From: an uncultured Clostridia bacterium
GTDB lineage: Bacteria > Bacillota > Clostridia > Oscillospirales > Acutalibacteraceae
Direction: 5' to 3'
DNA length: 37,494 nt
Assembly (NCBI GenBank): GCA_946499275.1
Contig: CAMMRL010000022.1
Coordinates: 1 to 37,494, forward strand
Below the pieces are notes generated by a model. It worked only from the letters and a program-made list of their open reading frames with translations, had not been told where the DNA came from and did no database searches. Below are positions 16,766 through 25,081 of this stretch, piece after piece; positions within the stretch are counted from its first letter, which is position 1, and each line of letters begins with the position of its first letter. Position numbers and translations under genes: made by a program.

Positions 16766-16814
16766 CCGAAGTTGTCAATATTTTAATAGAATTTAAGGAA
16801 TTCCAAAGAAACAC

Positions 16815-17552
16815 TCAAATAACAAAACCGCCGTTCGGGCTGAGCACCTGCCCGGTAATAAAACTGGCCTCGTCCGATGCCAGGAACACAATCGCCCGGG
16901 CGATTTCCTCCGGCGTCCCCAGCCGGCAGAGCGGCGTTTCTTCCCGCAGCGCGTCGAGGGTATCTTTGTCCAGCGCCGCGTTCATTGCCGTATCCACCAC
17001 GCCGGGGGCCACGCAGTTCACCCGCACGCCGGACGGGCCGACTTCCTTGGCCAGCGCCTTCGTTATCCCGATGAGCGCCGCCTTAGCGGCGGAGTACGCC
17101 ACCTCGCAGGAAGCGCCGACCATTCCCCAGATCGAGGAAACCAGCACGATACTGCCCGTCTGCCGGCGGATCATGCCAGGCAGCGCCGCCTGGCAGCAGT
17201 GGAAGGCGCCGTCCACATGCACCCCCATCATCTCCCGCCACTGTTCCGGTGTCAGGTCGGTGAACAGCCCCTGCCGGGCAATCCCGGCGTTGCACACCAG
17301 CACGTCCACCCCGCCGAAACGGCGGCGGCAGGCTTCCATCATCGCCTGCACCTGCTCCCGGTCGGCCACGTCCGCGCCGTAAACCGCCGCGTCCGCACCG
17401 CCGGCCGTCAATTCCTCCCGCAGCGTTTCCGCTTCCCGGCGGGAGTGATGGTAATTCAACATCACCCGGAAACCTCGGGACGCAAATAGCTCCGCCGCCG
17501 CCCGGCCGATGCCGCGGGACGCGCCGGTAATCAATACGGTCTGCGCGTTCAT
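16815..17552 (-). CDS. Short-chain dehydrogenase/reductase, FabG-like
   Basis: 245-residue NAD(P)-dependent oxidoreductase of the classical SDR family, the usual FabG length. It has TGASRGIG near the start, the NAG of VLVCNAG, the Ser of VLVSS, YSAAK, and VAPGVVDT. It may be a 3-oxoacyl-ACP reductase or another ketoreductase; no fatty-acid genes are near, so specificity is undecided. The ATG at 17552 follows GGAGG and lies 11 bases after the dCMP deaminase stop, pointing to one transcript. The upstream in-frame extension overlaps the deaminase gene and is not used. Confidence 0.9.
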   Translation of the reverse strand: MNAQTVLITGASRGIGRAAAELFASRGFRVMLNYHHSRREAETLREELTAGGADAAVYGADVADREQVQAMMEACRRRFGGVDVLVCNAGIARQGLFTDLTPEQWREMMGVHVDGAFHCCQAALPGMIRRQTGSIVLVSSIWGMVGASCEVAYSAAKAALIGITKALAKEVGPSGVRVNCVAPGVVDTAMNAALDKDTLDALREETPLCRLGTPEEIARAIVFLASDEASFITGQVLSPNGGFVI

Positions 17553-17563
17553 TCGCCCGCCTC

Positions 17564-18043
17564 CTAAACGGCCAATTCCACGGTCTTGCCGCCGGGCGTA
17601 TAGGGGCGGAAGGTCACCCCCGCCAAGGTGAACATCCGCTTGGACGCCACCACCGCGTCGGTGTCGGCGTACTTGTCCTCCCGGTAAATCACTTCCCGGA
17701 TTCCGGCCTGGATAATCGCTTTCGCACATTCGTTGCAGGGGAACAGGGTGGAATACAATCTCGCCCCACGCAGGTCGGTTCCCCCGTGGTTCAATATTGC
17801 GTTGAGTTCCGCGTGGCAGACAAAAAGGTACTTGGTTTCCAGCGCGTTCCCCTCACGTTCCCAGGGCATCGCATCGTCGCTGCATCCGATGGGCATGCCG
17901 TTGTACCCCACCGACAGGATCTTTTTATCCGCGCTGACAATACATGCCCCCACTTGGGTACCCGGATCCTTGCTCCGCTGGGCGGAGAGCAGGGCGATCC
18001 CCATAAAATATTCGTCCCACGAAAGATAGCCTTCCCGTTTCAT
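17564..18043 (-). CDS. dCMP deaminase (ComEB-type)
   Basis: Zinc-dependent deamination of dCMP to dUMP, feeding thymidylate synthesis. The 159-residue protein has the cytidine-deaminase zinc motifs CHAEL (His77, Glu79) and PCNEC (Cys103, Cys106), plus [12 protein letters not shown] for nucleotide recognition. The ATG at 18043 follows AAGGAGG. It is the upstream partner of the SDR and lies 70 bases after mutY in the same direction. Confidence 0.93.
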   Translation of the reverse strand: MKREGYLSWDEYFMGIALLSAQRSKDPGTQVGACIVSADKKILSVGYNGMPIGCSDDAMPWEREGNALETKYLFVCHAELNAILNHGGTDLRGARLYSTLFPCNECAKAIIQAGIREVIYREDKYADTDAVVASKRMFTLAGVTFRPYTPGGKTVELAV

Positions 18044-18113
18044 ACCGTGTTCCTCCTTACAAATTTTCCATTCCTCGTCGTTTGGAAAACGTATGTGCTG
18101 TTTTGATAGTGAT

Positions 18114-19208
18114 TTATTGTCCCGACCATGTTTCGCCCTGCATCCATTGCGCCAGCCTTGAGGAGTAGCATCGGAAAGCCGAGGGCAGCGCCGTCTCCTC
18201 CCTCAACCGCCGCGCGTCCGCCCACAGGAAGCCTTCCGGCGGGGAAAACGGCCGCGTATACAGCAGCACCCCCTGCATCTGCCATTCGATGTGGCTGAAG
18301 ACGTGCTTCCCGTCCCCAACAGCCACCGTCTCTGTGGGCCGCGCCCCCCAGGTGGCGGCCACGGCGTCTGTCTCCTCCGGCGGGATCCAGGAAGGAACCG
18401 AGGGAAGTTCCCACATACCGGCAAGCAACCCTTTGTCCTCCCGCCGATGCAAAAGCACCCGGCCACCCGCAATCACGATCAGAACAGTCCGTTTTTCCAC
18501 CCGCCGGGCTTTTTTCTCCGCCCGGACGGGGAGCCGTTCCGGATGCCCGGCCTGCCGGCTGCGGCACCCGCCCCGTATTGGGCATTCACTGCATAGAGGG
18601 ACGGTGTTCGGCAGGCAGACCGTCTCCCCCAATTCCATCACCGCCTGGTTGAAATCCCCCGGCCTGTCCGGGGGGAGCATGGCGTACACCGCTTCCCGCA
18701 GCCGTTTTTTGACTGGCGCGCGGGTGATGTCCCCTTCATCGTCCAGCAGCCGGGCGCATACCCGCAGCACATTGCCGTCCACCGCAGGGACAGGCAGGCC
18801 GTATGCCATCGAAGCAATCGCCCCGGCAGTATACTCCCCGATACCGGGGAGCGAAAGCAGCTTTTCATACGATGCGGGCAGCTCCCCGCCATAATCCGCC
18901 ACAATCGTTTTCGCTGCTTTCTGTAAATTCCGGGCGCGGCTGTAGTAGCCCAATCCTTCCCACAGCTTCATCAACCGTTCCTCTTCCACATCCGCTAAAG
19001 TGGAGACGGTGGGCAGGGCAGCCATGAACCGGTCGAAATACGGAAGCGCCGCCTCAATACGGGTCTGCTGGAGCATGATTTCCGACACCCATATCCGGTA
19101 CGGGGTCGGCTCTTCCCTCCACGGGAACGCGCGCCGGTGTTTTTCGTACCAGGCCAGGAGAGCCAGCGTAAGCCCCCTTAAAAATTCGATATCCTTGGTT
19201 TCCGCCAC
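18114..19208 (-). CDS. mutY: A/G-specific adenine glycosylase MutY
   Basis: Removes adenine mispaired with 8-oxoguanine. The 364-residue protein has the HhH-GPD core with catalytic Glu43 ([12 protein letters not shown]), [14 protein letters not shown] and Asp144 (AVDGNVLRV). The iron-sulfur loop has Cys198, 206, 209 and 215, and the C-terminal Nudix-like MutY domain includes [10 protein letters not shown]. The first cysteine spacing is seven residues instead of the common six. The GTG at 19208 is preferred, with GGAGG before it; the longer frame to 19343 runs into the neighbouring gene's 3' end and lacks similarity. It probably shares a transcript with the small gene upstream. Confidence 0.93.
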   Translation of the reverse strand: MAETKDIEFLRGLTLALLAWYEKHRRAFPWREEPTPYRIWVSEIMLQQTRIEAALPYFDRFMAALPTVSTLADVEEERLMKLWEGLGYYSRARNLQKAAKTIVADYGGELPASYEKLLSLPGIGEYTAGAIASMAYGLPVPAVDGNVLRVCARLLDDEGDITRAPVKKRLREAVYAMLPPDRPGDFNQAVMELGETVCLPNTVPLCSECPIRGGCRSRQAGHPERLPVRAEKKARRVEKRTVLIVIAGGRVLLHRREDKGLLAGMWELPSVPSWIPPEETDAVAATWGARPTETVAVGDGKHVFSHIEWQMQGVLLYTRPFSPPEGFLWADARRLREETALPSAFRCYSSRLAQWMQGETWSGQ

Positions 19209-19332
19209 ATCATCTTCCTCCGCTAACGCCGCCGGTACACCGGCAAAATTTCCATCGAATTTTGCCGGACGGCTGATTCTATCCGCTATTTTACCATGGT
19301 TTCCGCGTTTGGGCAATCCTTTGTGCCGGAGG

Positions 19333-19668
19333 TCATATGCCAAAATGGATCACATACCGCCCTTCCGCCTGCGCCCGGCGTACGAGAGAGAGCAGCTCCG
19401 ACAGCCCGGGTTCCGGACAACTTTCCAGAATCGACGCCATCCGCGGCAGGGTTTCCGGCGGGATCAGGCTGATCCCGGTATATTCCAGCCCCCGTATAGG
19501 GTTTTGCAGGGAATGCCCGTAGCAAGCGCACTGCATCAGGGAATCCAAAAGCGGGAAAAGCTGTTCGTCGTCCACCGCTATGCAGGCATATTTTTCCGGT
19601 TCATACTCGTCAAACCGTTGGTCCGGCAGCGGCGGGGCGGAAAGTATCCCAAATTCATGAGTGGCCAT
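19333..19668 (-). CDS. Conserved hypothetical protein
   Basis: 111 residues, soluble, starting MATHEFGILSAPPLPDQRFDEYEPEKYACIAVDD. It contains a YGHSLQNPIRGLEYTGISLIPPETL stretch that looks conserved and folded, with no membrane segment. I have the impression of a clostridial family but cannot name it or its function. The start at 19668 has AAAGGAGG upstream; the longer frame to 19734 overlaps the promoter. It has a good promoter that diverges from the MATE gene, and mutY follows 124 bases downstream. Confidence 0.75.
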   Translation of the reverse strand: MATHEFGILSAPPLPDQRFDEYEPEKYACIAVDDEQLFPLLDSLMQCACYGHSLQNPIRGLEYTGISLIPPETLPRMASILESCPEPGLSELLSLVRRAQAEGRYVIHFGI

Positions 19669-19710
19669 GAGACGCCCTCCTTTCCGCAGGCAGCTGTAAG
19701 CCGCCCTTTC

Positions 19711-19739
19711 ATTATACGCTGCCAGCCCTTTCACGTAAA
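19711..19739 (-). promoter_or_regulatory. Promoter of the small hypothetical gene and probably mutY
   Basis: Minus strand TTTACG (19739-19734), a 17-base spacer and TATAAT (19716-19711). Confidence 0.6.
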
Positions 19740-19757
19740 GCGGAAAGAGTTTTCCGC
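19740..19757. promoter_or_regulatory. Operator-like palindrome between divergent promoters
   Basis: GCGGAAA-GAGT-TTTCCGC, seven-base perfect arms. It lies exactly between the -35 element of the leftward promoter and the -35 of the MATE promoter, as expected for a repressor site acting on both. Confidence 0.5.
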
Positions 19758-19763
19758 CAAGCC

Positions 19764-19793
19764 TTGACAGGGACGGCCTTCATCCCGTATAAT
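19764..19793 (+). promoter_or_regulatory. Promoter of the MATE transporter gene
   Basis: Consensus TTGACA (19764-19769), an 18-base spacer and consensus TATAAT (19788-19793). The start of transcription is expected near 19800. Confidence 0.75.
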
Positions 19794-19814
19794 ACCCTAC
19801 GACAATTCCAAAAC

Positions 19815-19863
19815 AAGTGAGAAGTCACCACTTTGAAAAATTCTTCAAGGTGGTTTTTATTTT
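19815..19863 (+). promoter_or_regulatory. Leader terminator (candidate attenuator) before the MATE gene
   Basis: An 11-bp stem, 19827-19837 with 19844-19854 (one G-T pair), is followed by a T-rich tail to 19863. It lies after the promoter and before the gene. An upstream AAGTG (19815-19819) can pair with CACTT (19829-19833), which would block the terminator's left arm. The tail is not T-rich on the other strand, so it acts only rightward. This fits transcription attenuation; the trigger is unknown. Confidence 0.6.
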
Positions 19864-19892
19864 GGGCGGAGCGCCCGACCGGAGGGGATATT

Positions 19893-21338
19893 GTGTCCAA
19901 AGAAACTGCCAAAACCACACCGCCAGGCGGGCGGATCGCTTCCTTTTTCCGCGACCCGGTTTTTTTCCGCACCCTATTCGTCCTCGCCCTGCCGATCGTC
20001 ATCCAGAACCTGCTGGTTTCCTCGCTGAATATGATCGACACGCTGATGATCGGCCGGGTCGGGGAAAGCGAGGTAGCCGCCGTGGGGGTGGCCAATCAAT
20101 ATTTTTTCCTTTTACAGATGGCGATTAACGGCATTGCCTCCGGGTGCAGCGTGTTCATCTCGCAGTTCTGGGGCAGCGGCAACCGCGCCGGCATCCACAA
20201 GGTACTCGGCATCGGTTTTTTCAGTATGGTTGCGGTGGGAATCGTTTTCACCTTGCTCGGCCTACTGATCCCCAGCCAAATCATCCTGCTCTTTTCCCGC
20301 GACGAAGCGGTGCAGGCGTTCGGGCGGGATTATCTGACGATTGTATGCTTAAGTTATCTGCCCACGGCGATCAGCTTTCTGCTGGCCAACGCCCAGCGCA
20401 GTGTCGGAAATGCGCTGGGCCCCATGCTCATCAGCTTCGGTGCGGTGGCGACCAACACCTTTTTCAACTATCTGCTGATCTTCGGCAAAGCCGGATTCCC
20501 GGTGCTGGGGGTCAAAGGCGCCGCCATCGCTACCCTGATCGCCCGGGTGGCGGAATGCGTACTGCTCCTGGTGTTCAGCCTACGTAAGCGCTGCCCGCTG
20601 CGGGGGAAAATCCGGGAATACGTGGATTTTGGCGCCGCCTTTTTTCGCAAGACCTACGCCACCATCTTTCCCATCGTACTCAACGAGGGATGCTGGGGGC
20701 TGGGATTTGTTCTCTACACAGTCGCGTACGGCTTCATCGGCACCTACGCGATCGCCGCGGCGAATATCACCAACACGGTGCAGAACCTGTTTATGGTGCT
20801 CTGCCTGGGGATGGCCAGCGCCGCGCTGGTTATGATCGGGAACCGCATCGGGATGGGGGAACCGGACACTGCCCGGCGGTATTCCCGCAAATTCACCATC
20901 ATCGCTGCCGCAATCGGGCTGCTGCTGGGGATCGCCCTCTTCGCCTGTGCGCCGCTGATCCTCACTTTTTTTGAAATCTCGCCGGAAGGCTCCCGCGCCG
21001 CCATTGCCATCCTGCGTATTTTCGGGGTGATTTTTGCGGTCCGGATGGTAAACACCCTGACCATCATCGGCGTGTTCCGCGGGGGCGGCGATGCTGGTTA
21101 CGCCCTCAAGCTGGAAGCGGGGACCATGTGGCTGATCGGCGTACCCCTCGCCTTTTTCGGATCCTGCGTCCTCCGCTTGCCGGTGGAACAGGTGGTATTG
21201 CTGATCAGCATCGAGGAAATCGTCAAATGCGTGTTCGTCCTCTGGCGGCTGAAGAGCGGGAAATGGCTCCACAGCATGGAGGAAACCGCCGGAAGCCTGC
21301 CAGACGGCCCAACACCTGAACCGTCAAGCGCAGAGTAA
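19893..21338 (+). CDS. MATE-family multidrug/sodium antiporter
   Basis: 481-residue inner-membrane exporter with about 12 hydrophobic segments in two six-helix halves. The N-terminal half has the typical LALPIVIQNLLVSSLNMIDT and IGRVGESEVAAVGVANQ. The second half repeats the pattern (FPIVLNEGCWGLGFVLY; AAANITNTVQNLFMV; VFRGGGDAGYALKLE). It probably exports cationic drugs or metabolites driven by Na+ or H+. The GTG at 19893 is chosen because GGAGGGG lies just upstream; the earlier TTG at 19833 lies inside the leader terminator. Strong promoter, attenuator-like leader and operator-like palindrome suggest inducible expression. Confidence 0.93.
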   Translation: MSKETAKTTPPGGRIASFFRDPVFFRTLFVLALPIVIQNLLVSSLNMIDTLMIGRVGESEVAAVGVANQYFFLLQMAINGIASGCSVFISQFWGSGNRAGIHKVLGIGFFSMVAVGIVFTLLGLLIPSQIILLFSRDEAVQAFGRDYLTIVCLSYLPTAISFLLANAQRSVGNALGPMLISFGAVATNTFFNYLLIFGKAGFPVLGVKGAAIATLIARVAECVLLLVFSLRKRCPLRGKIREYVDFGAAFFRKTYATIFPIVLNEGCWGLGFVLYTVAYGFIGTYAIAAANITNTVQNLFMVLCLGMASAALVMIGNRIGMGEPDTARRYSRKFTIIAAAIGLLLGIALFACAPLILTFFEISPEGSRAAIAILRIFGVIFAVRMVNTLTIIGVFRGGGDAGYALKLEAGTMWLIGVPLAFFGSCVLRLPVEQVVLLISIEEIVKCVFVLWRLKSGKWLHSMEETAGSLPDGPTPEPSSAE

Positions 21339-21373
21339 TCCGGCGGCATGCCGTCGCACTTTCCGGCATATTG

Positions 21374-21417
21374 AAAAACGGCTCTCCGAAAGGGATCTTC
21401 CGGAGAGCCGTTTTTAT
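21374..21417. terminator. Bidirectional intrinsic terminator
   Basis: AAAAACGGCTCTCCG (21374-21388) pairs with CGGAGAGCCGTTTTT (21401-21415). It separates the convergent MATE and XRE genes. Confidence 0.85.
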
Positions 21418-21638
21418 TATCGATTCATTGCGGGATTGTCGGTACGCTCCAATATGTAATCGACGCTTACACCGTAAAGGTCCGCGAGCGCGGACAAAAC
21501 CGGCGGCGGCACCATCCGCTCGCCGCTTTCATAATAGGCATAGGTTCGCTGCGGGACATGGATCTTTTCCCCGATTTGCGCTTGGGTATAGTCATGATCC
21601 TCCCGCAGTTCCCGGATTCTTTTATACCTCAAAGCCAT
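21417..21638 (-). CDS. XRE-family helix-turn-helix regulator
   Basis: 73-residue protein that is essentially one Cro/CI-type DNA-binding domain: RIRELREDHDYTQAQIGEKIHVPQRTYAYYESGERMVPP followed by LADLYGVSVDYILERTD. No sensor domain. The ATG at 21638 is chosen (GAG seven bases upstream); TTG 21644 and GTG 21641 are alternatives. TTTTAAAC repeats in the AT-rich divergent region (about 21678-21710) are candidate binding sites. Target genes are unknown; the divergent cysteine-rich gene is the nearest. Confidence 0.88.
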   Translation of the reverse strand: MALRYKRIRELREDHDYTQAQIGEKIHVPQRTYAYYESGERMVPPPVLSALADLYGVSVDYILERTDNPAMNR

Positions 21639-21673
21639 CACCAATCTCAGTATAGCCGGGACAATCGTTCCTA

Positions 21674-21701
21674 TTGGTTTTTAAACATTTTGTTCTAAAA
21701 T
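21674..21701 (+). promoter_or_regulatory. Possible promoter of the Cys-rich protein/nitrilase pair
   Basis: TTGGTT (21674-21679), 16-base spacer and TAAAAT (21696-21701) in an AT-rich stretch with two TTTTAAAC copies. Weak consensus. Confidence 0.35.
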
Positions 21702-21797
21702 ATTTTAAACGATAAACGACGGAATGGCCTGCGATCCCTGCAGACATTTCTGCTCAGGTCCCGGAAAAACCGCCAAGAAAGGGGATATCATGGAGGG

Positions 21798-22127
21798 ATG
21801 ATCGATATCACAGGAACGGCGTTATGCCCCGGCAACCGGGGGCTGGACTGCCCGGGGAACGGAGAGCATACGGATACAAACGGAAATCCCATTGCGTGTT
21901 GCTGCGACGCCTGCGACTACTGGCTTTGCTGCTGGGAAACACACCGGCCGGAAGACTGCGAAGCCTGTACAGCCCCCGATTGCCCGCGTGCAGGAAAGTG
22001 TTCGTCCCGGAAAAACGACAGCGTGGGGACTCCGCGCCGCCGATCTTTCCTCTTTATGCGGCGGCTCGGAGATGGTATACTGAAAATAAGTAAGATTATC
22101 AGAAAAAGCGGAGGGAAACAGCCATGA
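21798..22127 (+). CDS. Cysteine-rich small protein
   Basis: 109 residues. The first ~65 hold about 13 cysteines in a patterned array: CPGN, CPGNGEH, CCCDACDYWLCCWE, DCEACTAPDC and C-GKC. The spacing suggests a metal-binding or disulfide-knotted domain; I think similar small proteins exist in gut Clostridia but cannot name a family. The remaining C-terminal part is basic and may be less constrained because it covers the RBS of the next gene. The stop overlaps the nitrilase start (ATGA, 22124-22127), implying translational coupling. The RBS is awkward: GGAGGG touches the ATG, while AAAGGGG is about 13 bases away. A short spurious frame cannot be fully excluded. Confidence 0.55.
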   Translation: MIDITGTALCPGNRGLDCPGNGEHTDTNGNPIACCCDACDYWLCCWETHRPEDCEACTAPDCPRAGKCSSRKNDSVGTPRRRSFLFMRRLGDGILKISKIIRKSGGKQP

Positions 22128-23077
22128 ACCGATTATTTCGTATCGCCGTCGTTCAGGCGCGGGAAACCGACGATCCCGTGCACAACGTGAAGCGCGGTCT
22201 CGCCTACATCCGCCAGGCGGCGGAACAGGGCGCCGATCTTATCCTTTTCCCGGAGTGCTGGATTCACGGGTACCGGATGCCCCTTCTCTTTCCCGGCAAA
22301 TCGCTGGACGAACTGTACGCCATGGCGTCCTCCGGGCTGGACTGGGAACAGGTTTTGCGCAATCCGACTTATCGGGACTGGGCGGAGACGGCGATAACGG
22401 CGGACAGCCCCCTACTGCGCGCCGTATGCGGGGAAGCCGCCGCCAAACGAGTCGGTGTGGTGATGACCGCCTATACGAAAGGCCGGCGGCGGCCGCGGAA
22501 CAGCGCTTTCCTCATCGGACGGGACGGCGAGATCCTCCTGCAGTACGACAAGGTCCACACCTGCCGGTTTTCCCTGGAATGCCTGCTGGAGGCCGGGTCG
22601 GCATTCCGGACCGTCTCGTTTGACGGCGTGCGGCTCGGCATCATGATCTGTTACGACCGGGAATACCCGGAAAGCGCCCGGGTACTGATGAAAAAGGGGG
22701 CGGAAATCCTGCTGGTGCCGAATTCCTGCGGCGGGATGCCGCCCCGGATAAACGCCCTGCAGACCCGCGCCTATGAGAACATGACCGGCGTAGTCATGGC
22801 GAACGTTCCCGGGGAAAACCAGGGCGGTTCCTGCGCCTTCCAGCCCATTCCCTGGGACGAAAACGGCCGGGCACGGGAGATGGCCCTCTTCATCGCGGAC
22901 GAAGAAACCGAGGGGCTTTTTTTCGCGGAATACGACCTGGACGAGCTGCGTGCCTACCGGCAAAGCGAGATGATGGGCGATACCTTCCGGCGGGTGGACG
23001 CGTACCGCCCGCTCCTGGAATCGTCGGTAAATCCTCCCTTTATCCGGGAGGATTGGATAGGCGGCGGTCAGCCGTGA
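22124..23077 (+). CDS. Carbon-nitrogen hydrolase (nitrilase superfamily)
   Basis: 317-residue cytoplasmic amidohydrolase. The catalytic triad is visible: Glu44 (LFPECW), Lys143 (YDKVHT) and Cys176 (ICYDREYPE). The family covers N-carbamoylputrescine amidase, omega-amidase, beta-ureidopropionase and others; the substrate here is not evident. The ATG at 22124 follows GGAGG by eight bases and overlaps the stop of the Cys-rich gene. A TATACT near 22076 could provide an extra internal promoter. A terminator follows. Confidence 0.9.
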   Translation: MNRLFRIAVVQARETDDPVHNVKRGLAYIRQAAEQGADLILFPECWIHGYRMPLLFPGKSLDELYAMASSGLDWEQVLRNPTYRDWAETAITADSPLLRAVCGEAAAKRVGVVMTAYTKGRRRPRNSAFLIGRDGEILLQYDKVHTCRFSLECLLEAGSAFRTVSFDGVRLGIMICYDREYPESARVLMKKGAEILLVPNSCGGMPPRINALQTRAYENMTGVVMANVPGENQGGSCAFQPIPWDENGRAREMALFIADEETEGLFFAEYDLDELRAYRQSEMMGDTFRRVDAYRPLLESSVNPPFIREDWIGGGQP

Positions 23078-23087
23078 CCGCGTAAAC

Positions 23088-23136
23088 GGGAAAGGCCCCG
23101 TATACGCCGCGCCTTACAGCGGGCTTTCCTTTTGCT
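23088..23136 (+). terminator. Intrinsic terminator after the nitrilase-family gene
   Basis: GGAAAGGCCCCG pairs imperfectly with CGGGCTTTCC (about 23089-23130), followed by TTTT. Confidence 0.6.
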
Positions 23137-23194
23137 GTTTTTATGCATCGGCTTTTATACACCGGCGATTTAAAAAAGCCATTAAAAAAATTCC

Positions 23195-23219
23195 AACCTT
23201 TCTTTTCCCCCGGGGTCTA
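23195..23219 (+). promoter_or_regulatory. Candidate ECF-type autoregulatory promoter
   Basis: AACC (23195-23198), 16 bases, GTCTA (23215-23219), 50 bases before the sigma-factor start. The AAC -35 and GTCT/CGTC-type -10 with 16-base spacing is the usual ECF promoter form, so self-activation is plausible. Confidence 0.45.
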
Positions 23220-23268
23220 TATAAGCGACAGGCCTGTCAAACACCGCAGACGATGGGAGGCGGCGGCA

Positions 23269-24897
23269 ATGGAGCCAAGCCAAGCCGGCAAGCTCGTGGA
23301 AGAGTACCTGAAACTCATATACGCGTTCGTGCTCAAGCGCTGTTCCAGCGAACAGGATGCGGAGGATCTGACCCAGGAAATCAGCCTGAAGGTCTACCGC
23401 GCCCTGCTGCGCGGGGATATCCCGTCGGTTTCCGGCTATGTATGGACGGCCGCCCGCCATACCCTCGCCAACTATTACCGCGGCAAGCAAAGGAACGGGA
23501 TCGGCCTTCCCATCGACGAGATGGCGGAGCGCCTGCCGTCGGACGAGGACGTCGCCGCGCGGGTGATCGAAGAGGAAACCGTTTCCCGGCTGCATCGGGA
23601 AATCGCCTATCTGTCCAGCCTGCGGCGGAAGATTGTCGTCGCCTATTATTACGACGGCAAACCCCAGGAACAGATTGCCCTCGAACTTTCGATCCCCCTC
23701 GGTACGGTCAAGTGGCACCTGTTCGAAGCGAGAAAAGATTTGAAGAAAGGGATGGAAACCATGCGAACCGACAGTGAACTGCAATTCGCCCCAATTTCAT
23801 TTGATATATGCGGCACCAACGGCTCGATGGGCGCCAAAGGTGAAAACGGGAACTTCTTCCACTCCGCCCTAGCGCAGAATATTGCCTACGCCGTACGGCA
23901 GGAAGGGAAAACCGCGAACGAAATCGCCGGTCTCCTGGGTGTGTCACCGGTTTACGTGGAAAGCGAAGCGGAGTATCTTGCGGAGTACGGCTTCCTGCTC
24001 AAGCAGGGGAAACGGTACCTGATCAACATCCTGCTGGACGTACCGACACCCGAACTAGTCCACCTGCACGACGAGCTGTACGTCCGGGCGGCGGCCCTGT
24101 TCGCGGGAGAGCTGTACGAGGAGCTGACCCGGGGCTCTCTGCTGGACGAGCTAATCCAGACCGGCGGTATCGCCTGCTGCCGGGACGACCGCAATTTCCT
24201 CCTCTGGTCGCTGATCCCCTACATCGCGGCGGTCGGCGGGGAGGAACGACGGGATCACGCCATATCGTTCGAGGAAGCGGCCACCCTCCGCCCGGACGGC
24301 GGGCAGAATATCTGTTACGCCTCCGTCCCCAACCCCGCGGTGGAGCCGCCCCTATACTTTGCCAGTATGCAGGCCTGGAGCGGACCAATGTGGAATACGG
24401 ATGGGGCGCATACGCTCTGGCAGGTGAACTCCGAGTGGTCGGCCCGCCGGTGCGACGACAGCTACCAGTACGAAGTGCAGCGTATCCTAGGGCTTCTCTC
24501 CCGCCTGTTCCGGGATGAGACGCTTTCCCCCGGCGAATACGCCTTCCTAGGGGAAAAAGGGATCCTGAAACGGGACGAGGAAGGAAACCCGGCTTTACAG
24601 ATCGTGCATATCACCAGCGAAGAAGCCCGGCAAAAGCTGGTCGCCGCCGGCGACCGGATCAAAAGCACGCACGCGGCCGAACTGTCCGCGCTTAAAGAGC
24701 CGCTCATCAAAGCCGTGCTGGCCGCCACGCCCCACCATCTGCGGAAAATGCAGGGGTTCGGCCTGCAGTATCTTCTCTACTCGGACGGCTGGTTTCTCCT
24801 CCACTGCCTGAAAGCGCTGGTGAACGACGGCCGGCTGCTTCCCCCGCCGGAAGACCAGCAGTTGTCCCTGACCACGTTGCTCCTCCCCGGCTGTTAA
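23269..24897 (+). CDS. ECF-type RNA polymerase sigma factor with ~380-residue C-terminal extension
   Basis: 542 residues. Residues 1-75 carry sigma region 2 (LIYAFVLKRCSSEQDAEDLTQEI, GYVWTAARHTLANYYR); 105-162 carry region 4 (YLSSLRRKIVVAYYYDGKPQEQIALELS, TVKWHLFEARKDLKK). After FDICGTNGSMG (178-187) comes a second helix-turn-helix (TANEIAGLLGVSPVYVESEAEYLAEYG, 215-241), then a large domain to the end that I cannot name. No anti-sigma gene is adjacent, so the extension may act as a built-in sensor or inhibitor; this is inference. The ATG at 23269 follows GGGAGG; the longer frame from 23143 covers the promoter and is rejected. Confidence 0.85.
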   Translation: MEPSQAGKLVEEYLKLIYAFVLKRCSSEQDAEDLTQEISLKVYRALLRGDIPSVSGYVWTAARHTLANYYRGKQRNGIGLPIDEMAERLPSDEDVAARVIEEETVSRLHREIAYLSSLRRKIVVAYYYDGKPQEQIALELSIPLGTVKWHLFEARKDLKKGMETMRTDSELQFAPISFDICGTNGSMGAKGENGNFFHSALAQNIAYAVRQEGKTANEIAGLLGVSPVYVESEAEYLAEYGFLLKQGKRYLINILLDVPTPELVHLHDELYVRAAALFAGELYEELTRGSLLDELIQTGGIACCRDDRNFLLWSLIPYIAAVGGEERRDHAISFEEAATLRPDGGQNICYASVPNPAVEPPLYFASMQAWSGPMWNTDGAHTLWQVNSEWSARRCDDSYQYEVQRILGLLSRLFRDETLSPGEYAFLGEKGILKRDEEGNPALQIVHITSEEARQKLVAAGDRIKSTHAAELSALKEPLIKAVLAATPHHLRKMQGFGLQYLLYSDGWFLLHCLKALVNDGRLLPPPEDQQLSLTTLLLPGC

Positions 24898-24937
24898 TTG
24901 CCGAATCCCTGCAGGCCATCACGGCGTATACCGAAAA

Positions 24938-24983
24938 AACCGGATAAGGGGCCGGCAAAGCCTGTCCCTTATCCGGTTCCTTT
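24938..24983 (+). terminator. Intrinsic terminator of the sigma factor gene
   Basis: 13-base perfect stem AACCGGATAAGGG (24938-24950) / CCCTTATCCGGTT (24966-24978), followed by CCTTTT. Confidence 0.82.
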
Positions 24984-25081
24984 TGCAGCCATCCCTCTCA
25001 TCGGCTGAGAATCCGCCCCTTCCGGCGGCAGGGGAAAAACGGCGGCTGGCACCTTGTTCCTACCTCCTAACGGCAGGCGGG

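Noticed and set aside
19817..20128. Rightward frame starting at GTG 19817 in the MATE leader as a regulatory leader peptide
   Set aside because: It has no RBS and runs 103 codons into the transporter gene in another frame; there is no short stop as expected for a leader peptide.
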